A stretch of 64,000 bases of DNA from Pyrocephalus nanus (GCA_038380795.1 CM076266.1:32748145-32812144); one strand, 5' to 3'; positions 28,801-36,431 are shown, counted from the stretch's first letter. Notes: generated from the sequence alone by a model not told the origin. A program made the numbers and translations.

Positions 28801-31800
28801 GTTAATTTTAGATGCCTGAAGTTCTCGACCGGATGGTGATTTTAGGGTTTTGACTGCTGCAAGCATATACAAAAATTCTGGAAATGCTAAAAGAGGAGTT
28901 TAATCTTATGTGGATATTGTGATGTTTACATACTTCAGTATGTAGTTAATGCCACTCACAGAATTCTCTTCTTCTGTTTGCAAGTAGAAAAACGTCTCAA
29001 GCCAAGAAAAATCAAGATTTTGGGAACATCTTCTCTTTTCCATCTTACTCTCAGAAGACAGATGATGGTGAGCTTTTCTTCACAGTTCTATTTAATCTTA
29101 ATAGCAGTTATTAATGGAATATATTAGGGATTGGTATACACAAACTTCACACAGTAGTTATAGAGGAAGGATGTCCACATTCATAAAGGGGAAAAGGGAA
29201 GGAGGTTCTGATCCTTAAAAGAACAAAACTTGTATCATAGGTAAGAAAGTCACGGTCCATCCATGGCCTAGTTGTGGTATCAGAAACTTTTTTGAGATTA
29301 AATTTTGAAGTAATTAACATTGATGATATGCAGTTAATGAATCTTATTCTAAACATACTCTGTGATTGTAGATACAACAAAATTGGACAGTGATGATGAG
29401 GATTCTGCTCCTGTTTTCTCATCATCTTTTGCCCCAAAACAAACAGAGAAAATTCCAAGTAAAACAGTAGCTGCTAAAAAGGGTACGTATAGAATTGGCC
29501 TATAAGCCAATCCATTTATGTAAAGTCATCTTCACCATCTTTTCCATTGTCTCTTCAGTCTTTGAGGTGGGAATTGCATTAATTTATTTTGAATTCAGTG
29601 AAAATTCAATGAAATTCAGCTGGCTACTGTAGTGTCAAAACCTAATACGTTCCACATATGGAGCTGGTGTTCAGCTTTTGGTTAGTTTAACTAATGGGAA
29701 ATTTTTAGCCTTGGTGAATATGTGAAATAAGGTGACCTTGGGACTGAAAATAGTCTTCTGTAATGGATCTAACTTACTTATTTTGAAAGGAAGGAGAGCA
29801 AGTGAACAGGAAGAATCCCCAAGAAATATTTATGTCTGAAGCAGGTGTCGTGGTTTAACCTCAATCAGCAACTAAGCACCACACATTTGCCCACTCCCTC
29901 CTGCCTGGTGGGATGGGGGAGAGAGAGTAAAAGAGAAAGGGAAAACTTGTGGGTTGAGGCAAAGACAGTTTAACAGCTAAAGCTAAAGCTGTGCATGCAA
30001 GCAAAGCAAACCAAGAAATTTATTCACCCCTTCCCATGGACAGGCAGGTAGTCAGCCATTTCCAGGAGAGCAGGGCTCCATCACACGTCACTGTTACTTG
30101 GGGAGACATAACACCATCACTCCTAATGTGTGTTCCCCCCTGCCCCTTCCCCAGGTTTATGTGCTGAGCATGATTCCATATGGTATGGAATATCCCATGG
30201 GTCAGTTGGGGTCAGCTGTCCCAGCTGTGTCCCCCCCCCAGCTTCTTGTGCACCCCCAGCCCCCTCGCTGGTATGATGGCATGAGGAGCAGAAAAGGCCT
30301 TGACTCTGTGTAAGCCCTGCTCGGCAGTAACAAAAACATCCCTGTGTTGTCCACCCTTTTCCAGCACAAATCCAAGACACAGTCCCATACTACTACTATG
30401 AAGGGAATGAATTCTGTCCCAGCCAAAAACCAGCACAGTAGGCTGTCACATTAAGTTCCACTTGGTACGGCTGTTTTACTTATTGAAACAGAGGATGAAA
30501 GGCTCTCCTCAAACTTCAGAGAGATAAACTCTTTGAATTATTAGCAGCTTTTAGAACTGGCACCCTTGCACAATCTTACATTGCAGAATTAAGGACAATT
30601 CCAAGAAGAGTGTGTTTATTATTTGGATTTGTTTCTGTGGTTGCTCTTGGGTGTTTGTAGGAATAAGGTTTTTTTGCACTACCTACCTTGAGTAATATTA
30701 GTTTATGAGTTTTTAGCTCTACTTTTAAGAGGAAGACTTGCACTTGTTTCTAAATGGGTTAAAGGTTATGGTAGATACTGCCATAATTAATAGTGAAAAT
30801 AAGGGTTTTGCTTACCTACTACTTATTTAAAAAGGTTATAAAGTATAGTTCTTACCACTTGATAGACAAGGGATTTTGTTGCTTTCAGATATTTGCCTTT
30901 TTCCCTCTGTCTCTCAGATAATTTAATTTTTTTCTTGCTGTTCAATCGTCTTTCCTACAAAAGCATTTTTTCCCCCATGATACTGTGGCCTTTGTTTCTT
31001 AGAACTTCTTTTGACTGACTTGCATCTGAACTTATTGTATTAATTCTTTCAAAAAAAGGTACCTCAAGGACATTTGCAAGAAAGCAGCCATTTAAAATAG
31101 CTTACTCTCTTAAAAATGAGGAAAAAATATCTTGTGTTATATATTAGGTACCAGTGAACTGCAGCATCTTTTCATCCTCTTCACAGTTGCTTCCTTTCCC
31201 TATTTTTAATCTCTTTCAATGCATTGTGTCTAATTTAATTCATAAACTCTTTGAATCAGCAAATGCCTGAATACTTCTCAAACACTTTCAGTTGGTAAAG
31301 TTCTATAATATGGTAAATAAAGATTGTTTACTGAAATAGCTGTTATCTAATACAGTAGTCTTTAATATCTGTACTGCAGTAAATGCAAGAGAGAACTGTG
31401 CATGCAGTAGCTAGTCATGGATACAATTTAACATTGTCTCCTTCTCCCTCTCTGTTTTTTGAAGGCCTCAATGGGATGAGTTGTCATTAGCCTAACTTGA
31501 AACCCTAAAATACAGCTGTGATCTGTTTCTGAGTTTATTAACCTTTACACTCACAAAATAGGTATAAACAGGCTCTCTTTCAAGCAAAAGTTAAACTTTT
31601 GCTTTCAGAGTAGCCTTAGAGATAGTCTTCTTCTCAGTGCATGACAGTAACACAGGTTGCTTTCATCAGTTTTCATCTCTTCTGCCCAGATTAGATATGA
31701 CCAGAGTTTGATGATCACAGTCAACAGTGCAGTGATAACTAGCAGGCTTAGTTCATTGGCCATCTGGTATCCTTTTAGTAGTCTCTTTGAGTCTAAATCC

Positions 31801-34800
31801 ATCTTCCTAGAATTGGCAAGAGCCTTCTCAAAATCTGTTTTCAGGTAATGGAATATTTCATCTAATCACTCTCACACTGGAAAAGTCTATTGTGTGGCTG
31901 AAACAGTTGTTCCAGAGTTATTTGATTTTCTATGACTTCAGAGCTTGGATTTCTAAGGATAGAAAGCTGAAACATTTGTTGTGCCTTGCTACCTGTACAG
32001 CCACATTCCCTTCTCAATGAGAAGAGATAAAAGAGTAGGTATGAATTCAGCTTCTTTTCAGACTTGGATCAATTTGGGATGAAATCTCTTGACTTTTGGT
32101 GTTCACTACAGAGGATCAATAGACTGCCGAGATTGCTCTCCATGACTATTTAGAGGCTGGTGGTTCTAATGCTTTATAGTAAGCCTGAGGGAAGTCTGAC
32201 AAACAGCCTTACTCTTGGTTACCAGCTGTTCACCTCAAACAGCCCAGCTGTTGAGATTTTAACAGTGAGATGTACTCTTTGTATCAGGTGTAGGACTGAT
32301 ATACGAGGCATACCTGCACTTCCTACTGAAAAATTGGGCTTCTTGAGAGCCTGTGTACATTGATTGTACTGCAGACTTTGGTTTCATGTCATGGTACCTA
32401 GGGGAGAGCTTGGCTGAGCTGATTGCAGTCTAGTTGCTGTCAGAGATCCTTCGCACTTGTGCAGGCGTTAAGTATATAATTTAAGATAGCAGATGAGAAT
32501 GTCCTATGTTTAGTACAGAGGGAAATAAGTGTCCTGGAAGCCTTGGAGACTATTCCTTTAGCCACCAGATAACAATTAAGAGGTTTGCTGTCCCTTGGAC
32601 TTGGTGTTCTGCAGATAGACTTCACAGGAGTTAAACAGCGATAACAGGCACTCTTTCAAGGAGAGAACAAATCCAGTGTTTATGGCAGTGTGGCATGTGT
32701 CTTTCATTCCCGTTATTTCCTTCTCCCCAATTCCTTGTTTGCCAGTGAGAAGTCAGTCTGCTCCTTTTCTAACCTTGATTAACAAACTTTAGGACTCAGA
32801 GCCAGCTGAAGGTAGTTACATCTCATGGTAAATGTGCTGGGGAGTACTTGTCAATAGAGCATACTTGGCTTCCATCTGGAATGCAGGTTTCACATGAACA
32901 GCACAAGGAACTGTGCGAGGCACCACATTTACTTGGCCAAAACATGCATAATCCTGTAGGAGAATGTCTCAACCTCAGCTCCTGATGCTGAATGTCACTT
33001 AGATTTAAAATGTGTCCCTTCTACTAAGATTCTCTCAGTCACAATTTCTGCTCGTCATCTTCCAGTTGATGAAACTTCTGAATCTTTCTCTTCCCTGTCC
33101 CTTAGTCTGCATTTCTTATGCTTCTTCCTGTATGAAGCCTTTGCTTAATGGGACCTAAAATCATAGAATCATAGAATCAGATGGGTTGGAAAGGACCACT
33201 GAGATCATCAAGTCCAACCCTCACTCCACTATCACTACAGTTACTAGGCTATGGCACCAAGTGCCACATCCAGTCTCTTCTTAAATGCCTCCAGGGATGG
33301 AGAATCCACCACCTCCCTGGGCAGCCCATTCCAATGCCTAATGACCCTCTCTGTAAAGAATTTCTTCCTAATATCCAACCTAAATCATGTATGTTCAGGT
33401 AGGACTTCCCCCTCCTTTACTGATCACTAGCTACTTACTTTTGGTGATGCTTCTAGAAAGTGTTTCTCCTGCTTTTAGTTGCTGTGTACTTTTTTCAGGC
33501 TTACTGTAGGTCTTTGTGAGTTACTTGGTTTTGATTTGTGCTAATACAGGTGTTATTTCCCAGCTGAGATACCTAGAGAGACCTATTTCAAGTTGCTTTC
33601 AACTGTGGTTCCTGAGCATTGTTGCTTCCTTCCCCAAATCTTCTCTGAAATACTACCATAACCAACACCATTTTATTTCCCATCCATGATGCCAAAGGCA
33701 ACCTTATTTTTTGTGTTGGCAGGACCTGATACTTGGACTGCCCAGTAGGTATTATCATAAAAAGCTGGAAAGACATTTTGCAGTGACTCTCCAGTGGGCA
33801 GTTCAAGGCATCATAGCCAAAAAGCTTGTGGAGATACTCTCTTGTTCTCCCAACACATCCCTCTAGGGATACTGTAAATGCAAGCTTGAGTTTCACAAAT
33901 GTCCACGTTCCTAATATCTAGAGTTTTTACGTGTCTGAGGTATTTGTGGCTGATAGAGTGTAGGTCAGTAGAGTATCTGAGGTTCCTGCAGAAGACTTAC
34001 TCAACTGTAAGCCTAGAGAACACATTATCTGATGATCTTAAGGGTCTTTTCTGACCTAAATGATTCTGTGATTCTATCCCTCAACACCCACTGTGTGAAC
34101 ATTCCAGTGGTCATCTTTTAAAGACAGCCAGACTTGATGTGTACCACTAATTGAAATTCTGTAAGAAATGCACAGATATGTCCCCTTTCTATTCTTTCTG
34201 CTTTTACTGAAGTCTCTTTTCATTGAGATTGAGAGAAAACTATGTCACAGAGCCAGATGCACTGTCTCCCAAACTCCTGCAGTAATCCTGGAGAAAGCTG
34301 TCCCGCAGTTATACCACCCTGAAGGTGAAAATGTTACCAGCACTTGTATCTGTAAACACTGTAATGTATCCAGATATATTCGAAGTACCCAACCAGGAGA
34401 ACTTCCGTTGCTGCTTTAGCTACTAGTAACCTGTTTTGTGCTCAAAAAGATGAAAAAGTATTCAATGGACAAGCTGGAATTTACTGAATGCACCAATACA
34501 TCTCAAAGCATGACAAGGGAAACTTTCTGTTTATCCCTCACAATTTTAGCATAAGAGCTTAAGTATGTTTTCCCTGAGTGCAGAAACTGCTCATCTTGTT
34601 TTAATGTCTGCCATTTATGCTCTAATTGGAGTATCTGATGCAATGTAATGCTTCTAGCCAATATGTGAATTTAACATATTCAGTATTTTAAACTTTTAAC
34701 AGCAAAACTAGATGCGCCCCCTAAACCTAAAAGAGCTCCCAAGGCCAAGAAAGTGGAAACTGTAAACTCTGATTCAGATTCAGAATTCGGCATTCCAAAG

Positions 34801-36084
34801 AAGACTGCAGCACCCAAAGGTACGAGTCACATCTGTGCTCCCTGTAGCACAAGAATCACAATTATTAGAACCACACTGAGTTATCAGTAAGTTGATCACA
34901 AGCAGATTACTCAGCCATGAGCCCTTTCTGTGACAAATACAGTGACTTCTGTGACTTCTTGGGAAACAATGTGTGAACTTTTTTATCTAATCTTCACTGT
35001 TGGAAATGCACTTAATAGCTCCACTCCCTCCATTCCTCTTCAGTTCTGCTGGATACTAGTTATTTTCTTTGATCTCATTTTTTTTTCTAAGACAGTAAAA
35101 TTCTGGTAAGTAGCAATTTCTGGCTTTTTAAACCAATTCTTTGGTATCCCATTTCTGAGAGTCCTCACAACACAGCACACCGAGTGGTATAATCAGAGGA
35201 GTCTGTAAAGGATGTTCCAGTGTTGCTGATTGAGGACACAGGAAATTTACTAAATACTAAACATGAATTAATGCTGTGTAACGAGTACAGAAGGTGACCA
35301 AGGGCTTGTTAGTACTTCAGCAATCTAGAAGTTATATCTGATGTCATGAAGTCTGTTCTTGTCTTGAACCAACAGCTTGAATTTTCAGGGTAACTGTGGA
35401 AGTATAAAAGATTTAAAACAGAAAATAAAAGATACTTTTACTGATATTTTACTGCTGTTGTGAAGAAGCTTCAGTTGGATTTGAACTCTAACATGTAGTC
35501 ATACTAAAGTAATTTCACTAGGTTTTTTTTTCAGTTTGAGGAAGTCTGAAGTTTATTAGGAAAAAAGAAAAAAGGAAAACAAAGTTAACTAACTCGTAAT
35601 CTCTCACCTAGGAAAAGGCAGAGGGGCAAAGAAAAGGAAAGCATCTGGGTCAGAAAATGAAGGTGAATACAACCCTGGCAAGAAAACACCCAAGTCCACA
35701 CCAAGCAAGGTAAGTTTCTTCCGTGCTCTCTTCTCCTTCTAAAAAGAACCTAATGGATTACTTTACAAAAAAGGTGCATGTTCTTGTTATAAATTGCTAA
35801 TACAGTAATGGAGGTTTAGATGTGGTTAGAAATGGGGTGTTAGAGAGGTTTCCTTCAATTCTGAAAATTAAAAGGGAAAATGTACACAGCATCACAACTG
35901 ATTTGTTGTTTCTTTTCCAAAGAAATCCAAAAAGGCTGCTTTTGACCAGGATTCTGATGTGGAAATCTTTCAATCAGGCTTTGCCTCCGAAACTGCTCCA
36001 AAGCCACGGACGGGCCGGGCTAGGAAAGAAGTTAAATATTTTGCAGAGTCTGATGAAGATGATGATTTTGATATGTTTAATTAA
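1747..36084 (+). CDS. TOP2B: DNA topoisomerase II beta, 3' part (28 exons)
   Basis: Type IIA topoisomerase of the vertebrate nucleus. It passes one DNA duplex through a transient double-strand break in another, using ATP, and the beta form serves transcription in non-dividing cells. The 28 exons listed separately sum to 3,843 nt, that is 1,280 codons plus stop, with matching phases at every junction. The order is transducer with QTK loop, TOPRIM (EGDSAK and DxDxD), winged helix with active-site Tyr at 17148, tower, C-gate coiled coil, and charged C-terminal domain with nuclear-localisation-type basic patches. Three points identify beta rather than alpha: Gln instead of Met at the first codon of the exon at 17019, the linker motif [15 protein letters not shown], and the C-terminus ending in FN. 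The N-terminal ATPase exons lie 5' of the window. The gene converges on RARB, an arrangement also known in mammals. Confidence 0.97.
1849..1930 (+). other. GC-AG intron of TOP2B (82 nt)
   Basis: Starts GCAAGT after CAG and ends CAACAG. The only non-GT donor among the junctions in this window. Confidence 0.9.
1931..2068 (+). CDS. TOP2B: TOP2B exon (window exon 2): transducer with QTK loop
   Basis: 46 codons, [10 protein letters not shown] to SEKFFKA. It contains QTKENM; the Lys codon at 1997-1999 is the switch lysine that reaches into the ATP gamma-phosphate pocket in this family. Acceptor AACAG, donor GCA|GTAAGT. Confidence 0.96.
2069..3647 (+). other. TOP2B intron
   Basis: A T17-like tract lies just after the donor (about 2093-2111). 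Otherwise I see nothing but AT-rich intron. Confidence 0.85.
3648..3786 (+). CDS. TOP2B: TOP2B exon (window exon 3): linker to TOPRIM
   Basis: Encodes [19 protein letters not shown] through [14 protein letters not shown], the helix joining the ATPase module to TOPRIM. Acceptor TTGTAG; ends in phase 1 at GCC G|GTAAGA. Confidence 0.96.
3787..7749 (+). other. TOP2B intron with CR1
   Basis: Four kb intron. Holds one sense CR1 3' end (5650-5936); nothing else recognised. Confidence 0.85.
5650..5936 (+). mobile_element. CR1 LINE 3' fragment
   Basis: Recognisable CR1 3' sequence: TTCTTTACTGTGA, GGCACTGGAACAGGTTGCCC, GTGGTGGATGTCCCATCCCT, then AAGGTCCCTTCCAACCC and the tail ATTCTGTGATTCTATGA. 5'-truncated as usual; the 5' limit is approximate. 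No coding capacity. Confidence 0.95.
7750..7907 (+). CDS. TOP2B: TOP2B exon (window exon 4): TOPRIM, EGDSAK
   Basis: Carries [19 protein letters not shown] and [16 protein letters not shown]. The Glu codon at 7788-7790 is the first acidic Mg-binding residue of the TOPRIM fold used for DNA cleavage. Enters in phase 1 and ends on a codon boundary before GTATGC. Confidence 0.97.
7908..8616 (+). other. TOP2B intron
   Basis: Plain AT-rich intron, nothing recognised. Confidence 0.85.
8617..8742 (+). CDS. TOP2B: TOP2B exon (window exon 5): TOPRIM, first Asp of DxDxD
   Basis: 42 codons from [20 protein letters not shown] to GKIMIMTDQ. The Asp at 8737-8739 is the first of the DxDxD metal-binding triad, whose other two Asp residues sit in the next exon. 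Donor CAA|GTAAGT. Confidence 0.96.
8743..9479 (+). other. TOP2B intron splitting the TOPRIM DxDxD motif
   Basis: Lies between DQ and DQDG codons of the metal-binding triad. No repeat seen. Confidence 0.85.
9480..9590 (+). CDS. TOP2B: TOP2B exon (window exon 6): [15 protein letters not shown]
   Basis: 37 codons, [20 protein letters not shown] to EEFITPIVK. Supplies the second and third Asp (9480 and 9486) of the metal site. Donor AAG|GTACAG. Confidence 0.96.
9671..9776 (+). CDS. TOP2B: TOP2B exon (window exon 7)
   Basis: Encodes [19 protein letters not shown] through AWKIKYYK, the TOPRIM-to-winged-helix region. It follows an intron of only 80 nt and ends in phase 1 (AAA G|GTTTGT). Confidence 0.95.
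9968..10077 (+). CDS. TOP2B: TOP2B exon (window exon 8): [14 protein letters not shown]
   Basis: Continues KYYK into [20 protein letters not shown] and [10 protein letters not shown], a very conserved segment before the winged helix. Acceptor TGTACAG; donor CTG|GTAAAA. Confidence 0.96.
10078..13405 (+). other. TOP2B intron with GC-rich block
   Basis: 3.3 kb. Mostly AT-rich but with a clearly GC-richer segment at about 12180-12620 that includes a degenerate 64-65 bp repeat. Confidence 0.85.
12339..12484. repeat. Degenerate GC-rich minisatellite, about 65-bp unit
   Basis: Related units begin near 12339 (GCAGTGTTCCCACTGTGTTAT), 12404 (GCACTGCTCCCAGTGTGTTAT) and 12468 (GCCGTGCTCCCGG); periods 65 and 64. 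The third unit is partial. Confidence 0.6.
13406..13498 (+). CDS. TOP2B: TOP2B exon (window exon 9)
   Basis: 31 codons, [20 protein letters not shown] to RRLHGLPE. The RRQRRLHG wording is the beta form; alpha has a different residue set here. Donor GAG|GTGAGT. Confidence 0.96.
13593..13707 (+). CDS. TOP2B: TOP2B exon (window exon 10)
   Basis: [20 protein letters not shown] to [11 protein letters not shown]. Acceptor is a T9 run followed by CAG; ends in phase 1 before GTAAGG. Start of the DNA-binding/cleavage winged-helix part. Confidence 0.96.
13708..16071 (+). other. TOP2B intron with CR1
   Basis: Holds a 0.58 kb sense CR1 fragment near its 5' end. The rest is AT-rich with short TA-rich runs near 15,400. 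Confidence 0.85.
13846..14430 (+). mobile_element. CR1 LINE fragment (longest in window)
   Basis: Contains the CR1 end of the reverse-transcriptase region and 3'UTR wording: CTCTACTCAGCCCTAGTGAGG, CATCTGGAGAGCTGTGTCCAG, GGGACCTTATCAA, TTCTTTACTGTGCAG, GGTTGGATCAGATGACC, CCATTCTGTGATTT. Broken by substitutions; no intact frame. Confidence 0.95.
16072..16193 (+). CDS. TOP2B: TOP2B exon (window exon 11)
   Basis: [20 protein letters not shown] to SAYHHGE, the winged-helix core. Position 2 is Leu (GLKPGQ), the residue I expect in alpha rather than the Phe of mammalian beta. Donor GAG|GTGAGT. Confidence 0.96.
16194..17018 (+). other. TOP2B intron
   Basis: No repeat or other element recognised. 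Confidence 0.85.
17019..17167 (+). CDS. TOP2B: TOP2B exon (window exon 12): catalytic tyrosine
   Basis: [19 protein letters not shown] to SPRYIFTML. The Tyr codon at 17148-17150 is the residue that attacks the DNA backbone and stays linked to the 5' end (human beta Tyr821). The first codon, Gln at 17019, is the beta-specific residue (alpha has Met) known to influence drug selectivity. Ends in phase 2 at AG|GTAACT. Confidence 0.97.
17168..18395 (+). other. TOP2B intron
   Basis: A pyrimidine-rich tract (T and CTTT repeats) at about 17243-17268. Nothing else recognised. Confidence 0.85.
18396..18627 (+). CDS. TOP2B: TOP2B exon (window exon 13): gate and EGIGTGW
   Basis: Continues ML(S)[16 protein letters not shown] to [10 protein letters not shown]. 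The Ile of [10 protein letters not shown] at 18529-18531 corresponds to the isoleucine that wedges between bases and bends the gate DNA in eukaryotic topo II. Acceptor CAAAG, donor ATG|GTAAAA. Confidence 0.97.
18628..20038 (+). other. TOP2B intron
   Basis: No repeat or other element recognised. Confidence 0.85.
20039..20173 (+). CDS. TOP2B: TOP2B exon (window exon 14): tower
   Basis: 45 codons, [20 protein letters not shown] to ELPVRTWTQ, tower-domain strands. Acceptor TTGCAG, donor CAG|GTAAGT. Confidence 0.96.
20174..20620 (+). other. TOP2B intron
   Basis: No element recognised. Confidence 0.85.
20621..20821 (+). CDS. TOP2B: TOP2B exon (window exon 15): tower
   Basis: 67 codons, [18 protein letters not shown] to [10 protein letters not shown]. 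Acceptor TTCGTAG, donor ATG|GTAACT. Confidence 0.96.
20822..22514 (+). other. TOP2B intron with 78-bp tandem duplication
   Basis: Contains the two-copy direct repeat at 22081-22236; otherwise plain AT-rich. Confidence 0.85.
22081..22236. repeat. Tandem duplication, 2 x 78 bp
   Basis: Copies 22081-22158 and 22159-22236 both begin TTTTAACTGTTATG and differ at one base (AATTAATC versus AATTAGTC). Confidence 0.97.
22515..22710 (+). CDS. TOP2B: TOP2B exon (window exon 16): C-gate helices
   Basis: [20 protein letters not shown] through [17 protein letters not shown]. Reads [12 protein letters not shown], with Ser (codon 22605-22607) where both mammalian paralogues have Gly. Acceptor ATAG, ends in phase 1 before GTGAGT. 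Confidence 0.96.
22868..22959 (+). CDS. TOP2B: TOP2B exon (window exon 17): coiled-coil arm
   Basis: [20 protein letters not shown] then [11 protein letters not shown], the first arm of the C-gate coiled coil. Acceptor TTGTAG after a (GT) stretch; donor AAG|GTAAGA. Confidence 0.95.
22960..24130 (+). other. TOP2B intron
   Basis: Contains a perfect 17-bp direct duplication at 23344-23377; nothing else recognised. Confidence 0.85.
23344..23377. repeat. Tandem duplication, 2 x 17 bp
   Basis: CTATATAACTTCCTCAT occurs twice in a row without a mismatch. Confidence 0.95.
24131..24286 (+). CDS. TOP2B: TOP2B exon (window exon 18)
   Basis: 52 codons. A variable acidic/serine loop ([20 protein letters not shown]) is followed by conserved [20 protein letters not shown], the C-gate. 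The donor AAG|GTTGGT is weaker than the others. Confidence 0.94.
24416..24499 (+). CDS. TOP2B: TOP2B exon (window exon 19): coiled-coil return arm
   Basis: 28 codons, [20 protein letters not shown] to AAFVEELE, the end of the returning coiled-coil arm. Acceptor TTTAG, donor GAA|GTATGT. Confidence 0.95.
24500..25352 (+). other. TOP2B intron
   Basis: No element recognised. Confidence 0.85.
25353..25550 (+). CDS. TOP2B: TOP2B exon (window exon 20): start of C-terminal domain
   Basis: 66 codons, [20 protein letters not shown] to [12 protein letters not shown], leaving the structured core for the lysine-rich tail. Donor AAG|GTAAAC. Confidence 0.95.
25551..25883 (+). other. TOP2B intron
   Basis: No element recognised. 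Confidence 0.85.
25884..26028 (+). CDS. TOP2B: TOP2B exon (window exon 21): C-terminal domain
   Basis: [20 protein letters not shown] to [12 protein letters not shown]. Divergent low-complexity tail with a short AASAAA-like run. Phase 1 end, GTAAGA donor. Confidence 0.93.
26029..27271 (+). other. TOP2B intron
   Basis: No recognisable repeat; a somewhat GC-richer patch lies at 26,760-26,910. Confidence 0.85.
27272..27430 (+). CDS. TOP2B: TOP2B exon (window exon 22): basic patch
   Basis: [20 protein letters not shown] then [20 protein letters not shown] and [21 protein letters not shown] is the nuclear-localisation/phosphorylation segment of the topo II tail. Acceptor GGCAG, donor GTACCC. Confidence 0.94.
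27431..28283 (+). other. TOP2B intron
   Basis: AT-rich, ends in a T run before the acceptor. Confidence 0.85.
28284..28491 (+). CDS. TOP2B: TOP2B exon (window exon 23): acidic tail with (GAT) run
   Basis: [20 protein letters not shown] followed by Asn repeats, [20 protein letters not shown] and [17 protein letters not shown]. The acidic run is coded by five consecutive GAT codons (28334-28348), then AAC and three AAT. Ends in phase 2 before GTAAGT. Confidence 0.94.
28492..28987 (+). other. TOP2B intron
   Basis: No element recognised. Confidence 0.85.
28988..29067 (+). CDS. TOP2B: TOP2B exon (window exon 24)
   Basis: (E)[17 protein letters not shown] then PSYSQKTDD, matching the beta-type [13 protein letters not shown] motif of the tail. 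Acceptor AAGTAG, phase 1 end before GTGAGC. Confidence 0.92.
29068..29371 (+). other. TOP2B intron
   Basis: No element recognised. Confidence 0.85.
29372..29482 (+). CDS. TOP2B: TOP2B exon (window exon 25)
   Basis: (D)[20 protein letters not shown] to SKTVAAKKG. Serine/acid casein-kinase-like sites (SDDEDS). Phase 1 end, donor GTACGT. Confidence 0.92.
29846..30437 (-). mobile_element. Avian endogenous retrovirus solo LTR (ERVL-like)
   Basis: 592 bp starting TGTCGTGGTTTAACC and ending AACCAGCACA, so TG...CA ends as in LTRs, and general wording of a common avian LTR family. No retroviral gene lies inside or beside it, so it is a recombined solo LTR. Flanks GCAGG and GTAGG match at 4 of 5 bases, compatible with a 5-bp target duplication of ERVL type. 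Orientation is judged - from a - strand AATAAA near 30018-30024 and is less certain. An old, non-coding copy. Confidence 0.75.
31582..31604. repeat. Perfect 11-bp-arm palindrome
   Basis: AAGCAAAAGTT, one central A, AACTTTTGCTT. Intronic; function unknown. Confidence 0.9.
33158..33390 (-). mobile_element. CR1 LINE 3' fragment, antisense to TOP2B
   Basis: Begins on + with the reverse-complement tail ATCATAGAATCATAGAATCA, then GGTTGGAAAGGACCACTGAGA, CTCCAGGGATGGAGAATCCA, GGGCAGCCCATTCCAATG and TTTCTTCCTAATATCCAACC. Confidence 0.95.
34015..34078 (+). mobile_element. CR1 tail remnant
   Basis: GATGATCTTAAGGGTCTTTTC followed by ATGATTCTGTGATTCTAT, the last bases of a CR1 insertion. Confidence 0.8.
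34703..34819 (+). CDS. TOP2B: TOP2B exon (window exon 26)
   Basis: [20 protein letters not shown] then [20 protein letters not shown]. It follows the largest complete TOP2B intron in the window (5.2 kb). Acceptor TAACAG, phase 1 end before GTACGA. Confidence 0.94.
34820..35611 (+). other. TOP2B intron
   Basis: No element recognised. Confidence 0.85.
35612..35709 (+). CDS. TOP2B: TOP2B exon (window exon 27)
   Basis: [20 protein letters not shown] then [13 protein letters not shown], a basic patch of the tail. Acceptor CACCTAG, donor AAG|GTAAGT. Confidence 0.94.
35923..36084 (+). CDS. TOP2B: TOP2B last coding exon and stop
   Basis: [20 protein letters not shown] to [20 protein letters not shown] then DMFN and TAA (36082-36084). 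[16 protein letters not shown] and the terminal FN are the beta-isoform signature. The acidic end is about three residues shorter than in mammals. Confidence 0.97.
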   Translation, partial: KSKKAAFDQDSDVEIFQSGFASETAPKPRTGRARKEVKYFAESDEDDDFDMFN

Positions 36085-36389
36085 GTGCCCAAAGAGCACA
36101 CAAATGTTTTCCAACAAATATCTTGTGTTGTCCTTTTGTCCCCTCTGTCGCAAACTTTTGTACATTTGACTTATTTTATGTGATAATGTAATTGATGGTT
36201 TTTATTATTGTGTGTAGGCATTTTAACATTTTGTTCTTACACCTACAGTTTTATGCTCTTTTTTACTCATTGAAATGTCATGTATTTGTCTGACTGGCTT
36301 GTAGAGATGTTCTAGACAGCTGTGCTAAAGCACATTTTAATTGTCATGGTTGCAAACAGCAAACCTGCTTTTTGAAATGAAGTTTAAAC

Positions 36390-36395
36390 ATTAAA
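36390..36395 (+). terminator. Candidate proximal poly(A) signal ATTAAA of TOP2B
   Basis: ATTAAA followed 16 nt later by a (TG)n run, the layout expected of a variant hexamer with a GU-rich downstream element. It would give a 3'UTR of about 0.32 kb. Confidence 0.45.
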
Positions 36396-36410
36396 AAATG
36401 GAAAACTATT

Positions 36411-36431
36411 ATGTGTGTGTGTGTGTGTGTG
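36411..36431 (+). repeat. (TG)n microsatellite in TOP2B 3'UTR
   Basis: About ten TG units in a row between the two candidate poly(A) hexamers. Confidence 0.95.

Larger units (their letters stand above)
29483..34702 (+). other. Largest complete TOP2B intron in the window (5.2 kb), with solo LTR and CR1 pieces
   Basis: Holds a solo LTR (29846-30437), an antisense CR1 end (33158-33390), a CR1 tail (34015-34078) and a perfect palindrome at 31582. The 31.6-34.1 kb part is less AT-rich than the flanks and may include older repeats I cannot name. Confidence 0.85.

Noticed and set aside
29846..30437. Retroviral coding sequence associated with the LTR
   Set aside because: No gag, pol or env-like frame inside or on either side; the flanks are plain intron, so it is a solo LTR.
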